A stretch of 7,069 nt of DNA. Origin: a bacterium. GTDB taxonomy: Bacteria > Zhuqueibacterota > Zhuqueibacteria > Residuimicrobiales > Residuimicrobiaceae. Under the pieces are notes generated by a model. The model made no database searches and had not been told where the DNA came from. It saw nothing but the letters and a program-made list of their open reading frames with translations. Positions 6,554-7,069 of this stretch are shown piece after piece (positions within the stretch are counted from its first letter, which is position 1; each line of letters begins with the position of its first letter). The translations under genes were made by a program, and so were the position numbers. The DNA lies in assembly GCA_012523655.1 (NCBI GenBank), contig JAAYTV010000192.1:1-7069 (forward strand), read 5' to 3'.

Positions 6554-6559
6554 ATGCCT
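6416..6559 (-). pseudogene. protein-like minus-strand open frame, possible gene remnant
   Basis: Forty-seven codons are open between a TAG (complement of 6560-6562) and a TGA (complement of 6416-6418). The product includes KWVLQQLIHPTEGGYPISW and NNLTIDRHKRKRFYMALAAAK-like residues (positions 8-47), a mix of charged, aromatic and turn residues that reads like the tail of a real protein. There is no ATG or GTG near its beginning and no ribosome site, and its upstream end runs into nuoA. It could be the surviving 3' end of a gene cut away when this junction formed, or simply an open frame by chance. I do not recognise a family. Confidence 0.2.
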
Positions 6560-6919
6560 CTAGAGATTATGCCCATTCTGGTGCTGCTGTTGCTGGTGCT
6601 CGGCGTGGTCGGCGCCATCTATCTTTTAACCTTTCTGTTGGGCCCCCGGCGGCCGGGAGCCGTCAAACTTTCCCCCTACGAATCAGGCAAAGAGCCCATC
6701 GGCGATGCCCGTATTCGTTTTCCCATTCGCTTTTACCTCATCGCCATGTTGTTCGTGTTGTTCGACATCGAACTGGTCTTTTTTTATCCCTGGGCCGTTG
6801 TTTACAAAAAGCTGCTTTCCGCCGGCTCATTCATCCTCATTGAAATGGTCATCTTTATCGCCTTGCTTCTGGTCGGCTATGCGTATGCGTGGAAACGGGG
6901 GGCGCTGCAATGGGATTAG
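6554..6919 (+). CDS. nuoA: NADH:quinone oxidoreductase subunit A
   Basis: NuoA is a small membrane subunit of complex I, near the joint between the hydrophilic arm and the quinone site. The protein is 121 residues with three transmembrane segments at about 7-29, 60-80 and 91-112. The conserved loop YESGKEPIGDARIRFPIRFY (42-61) and FDIELVFFYPW (70-80) are family hallmarks; the acidic residues in FDIE belong to the conserved core of the membrane arm. The loop has YESG where many members have YECG, a known variation. GGAG (6546-6549) lies 4 bases before this ATG. An upstream in-frame ATG at 6512 would add 14 hydrophilic residues and has no ribosome site, so it is rejected. The stop overlaps the nuoB start by 10 bases. 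Confidence 0.95.
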   Translation: MPLEIMPILVLLLLVLGVVGAIYLLTFLLGPRRPGAVKLSPYESGKEPIGDARIRFPIRFYLIAMLFVLFDIELVFFYPWAVVYKKLLSAGSFILIEMVIFIALLLVGYAYAWKRGALQWD

Positions 6920-7069
6920 AGAGCAGCTTGAGAGACTCGGTTTTCACCACCCGTCTGGATGCGTTTATCAACTGGGGCCGCAAAAACTCACTCTGGCCCA
7001 TGCCTTTCGGCACCGCCTGCTGCGCCATTGAATTCATGTGTGTGCTGGGGCCGAAATTCGATATGGGCC
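6910..7069 (+). CDS. nuoB: NADH:quinone oxidoreductase subunit B (partial, C-terminus beyond right edge)
   Basis: NuoB is the complex I subunit that carries iron-sulfur cluster N2, the last electron carrier before quinone. Only the first 53 residues are present. INWGRKNSLWPMPFGTACCA (20-39) is diagnostic: the WGRKNSLWP block precedes the adjacent cysteines C37 and C38, two of the four ligands of N2. EFMCVLGPKFDMG follows. The other two ligands lie beyond the window. GGGGGG (6897-6902) is 7 bases before the ATG, which lies inside the end of nuoA (10-base overlap). The order nuoA-nuoB matches the start of the usual operon, so nuoC or nuoCD is expected next. Confidence 0.95.
   Translation, partial: MGLESSLRDSVFTTRLDAFINWGRKNSLWPMPFGTACCAIEFMCVLGPKFDMG

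Noticed and set aside
6421..6843. 140-codon open frame overlapping nuoA
   Set aside because: Out of frame with nuoA through most of its length; NuoA motifs are unambiguous, so this is a shadow.

Overview
This is a window of about 7 kb, moderately GC-rich and densely coding, from a Gram-negative-type bacterium. The evidence is a cytochrome c maturation gene (ccmE), a signal-peptide-bearing serine hydrolase, and the start of a respiratory complex I operon. Most genes have clear AAGGAG/GGAG-type ribosome sites. The mix resembles uncultivated FCB-group or deltaproteobacteria-like lineages (KSB1/Calditrichota-type genomes come to mind), but that placement is an impression from gene content, not something the sequence proves.

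Layout. (1) Bases 1-306, minus strand: the N-terminal two thirds of CcmE, a periplasmic haem chaperone, running off the left edge. (2) Bases 307-436: an AT-rich divergent promoter region with a good sigma70-like promoter facing ccmE and a plausible one facing right. (3) Bases 437-4745, plus strand: four tightly packed genes that look like one operon. They are a Gfo/Idh/MocA NAD(P)-dependent oxidoreductase, an exported beta-lactamase-fold serine hydrolase, a short family-2 glycosyltransferase and a complete alanine racemase. Gaps are +6, -13 and -4 bases. (4) Bases 4746-5035: an intergenic stretch with no convincing gene, only short protein-like fragments. (5) Bases 5036-6271: a MinD/ParA-type ATPase with an N-terminal GYF_2-like domain and a C-terminal four-cysteine motif. 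(6) Bases 6272-6553: a hairpin just after that gene, a non-coding leader with candidate promoters, and an unexplained minus-strand open frame. (7) Bases 6554-7069: nuoA and the beginning of nuoB, the first two genes of a NADH:quinone oxidoreductase operon that continues to the right.

How the parts fit. The four-gene operon combines sugar redox chemistry, glycosyl transfer, D-alanine supply and an exported DD-peptidase/esterase-type hydrolase, which suggests a role in the cell envelope; no gene fixes the pathway. ccmE and nuoAB point to a respiring cell with c-type cytochromes. The least ordinary item is the GYF_2-MinD-Cys4 protein. It stands alone between two intergenic regions and combines an adaptor-like head, a deviant Walker ATPase and a possible metal-binding tail. 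No mobile element, CRISPR array, tRNA or rRNA was seen.
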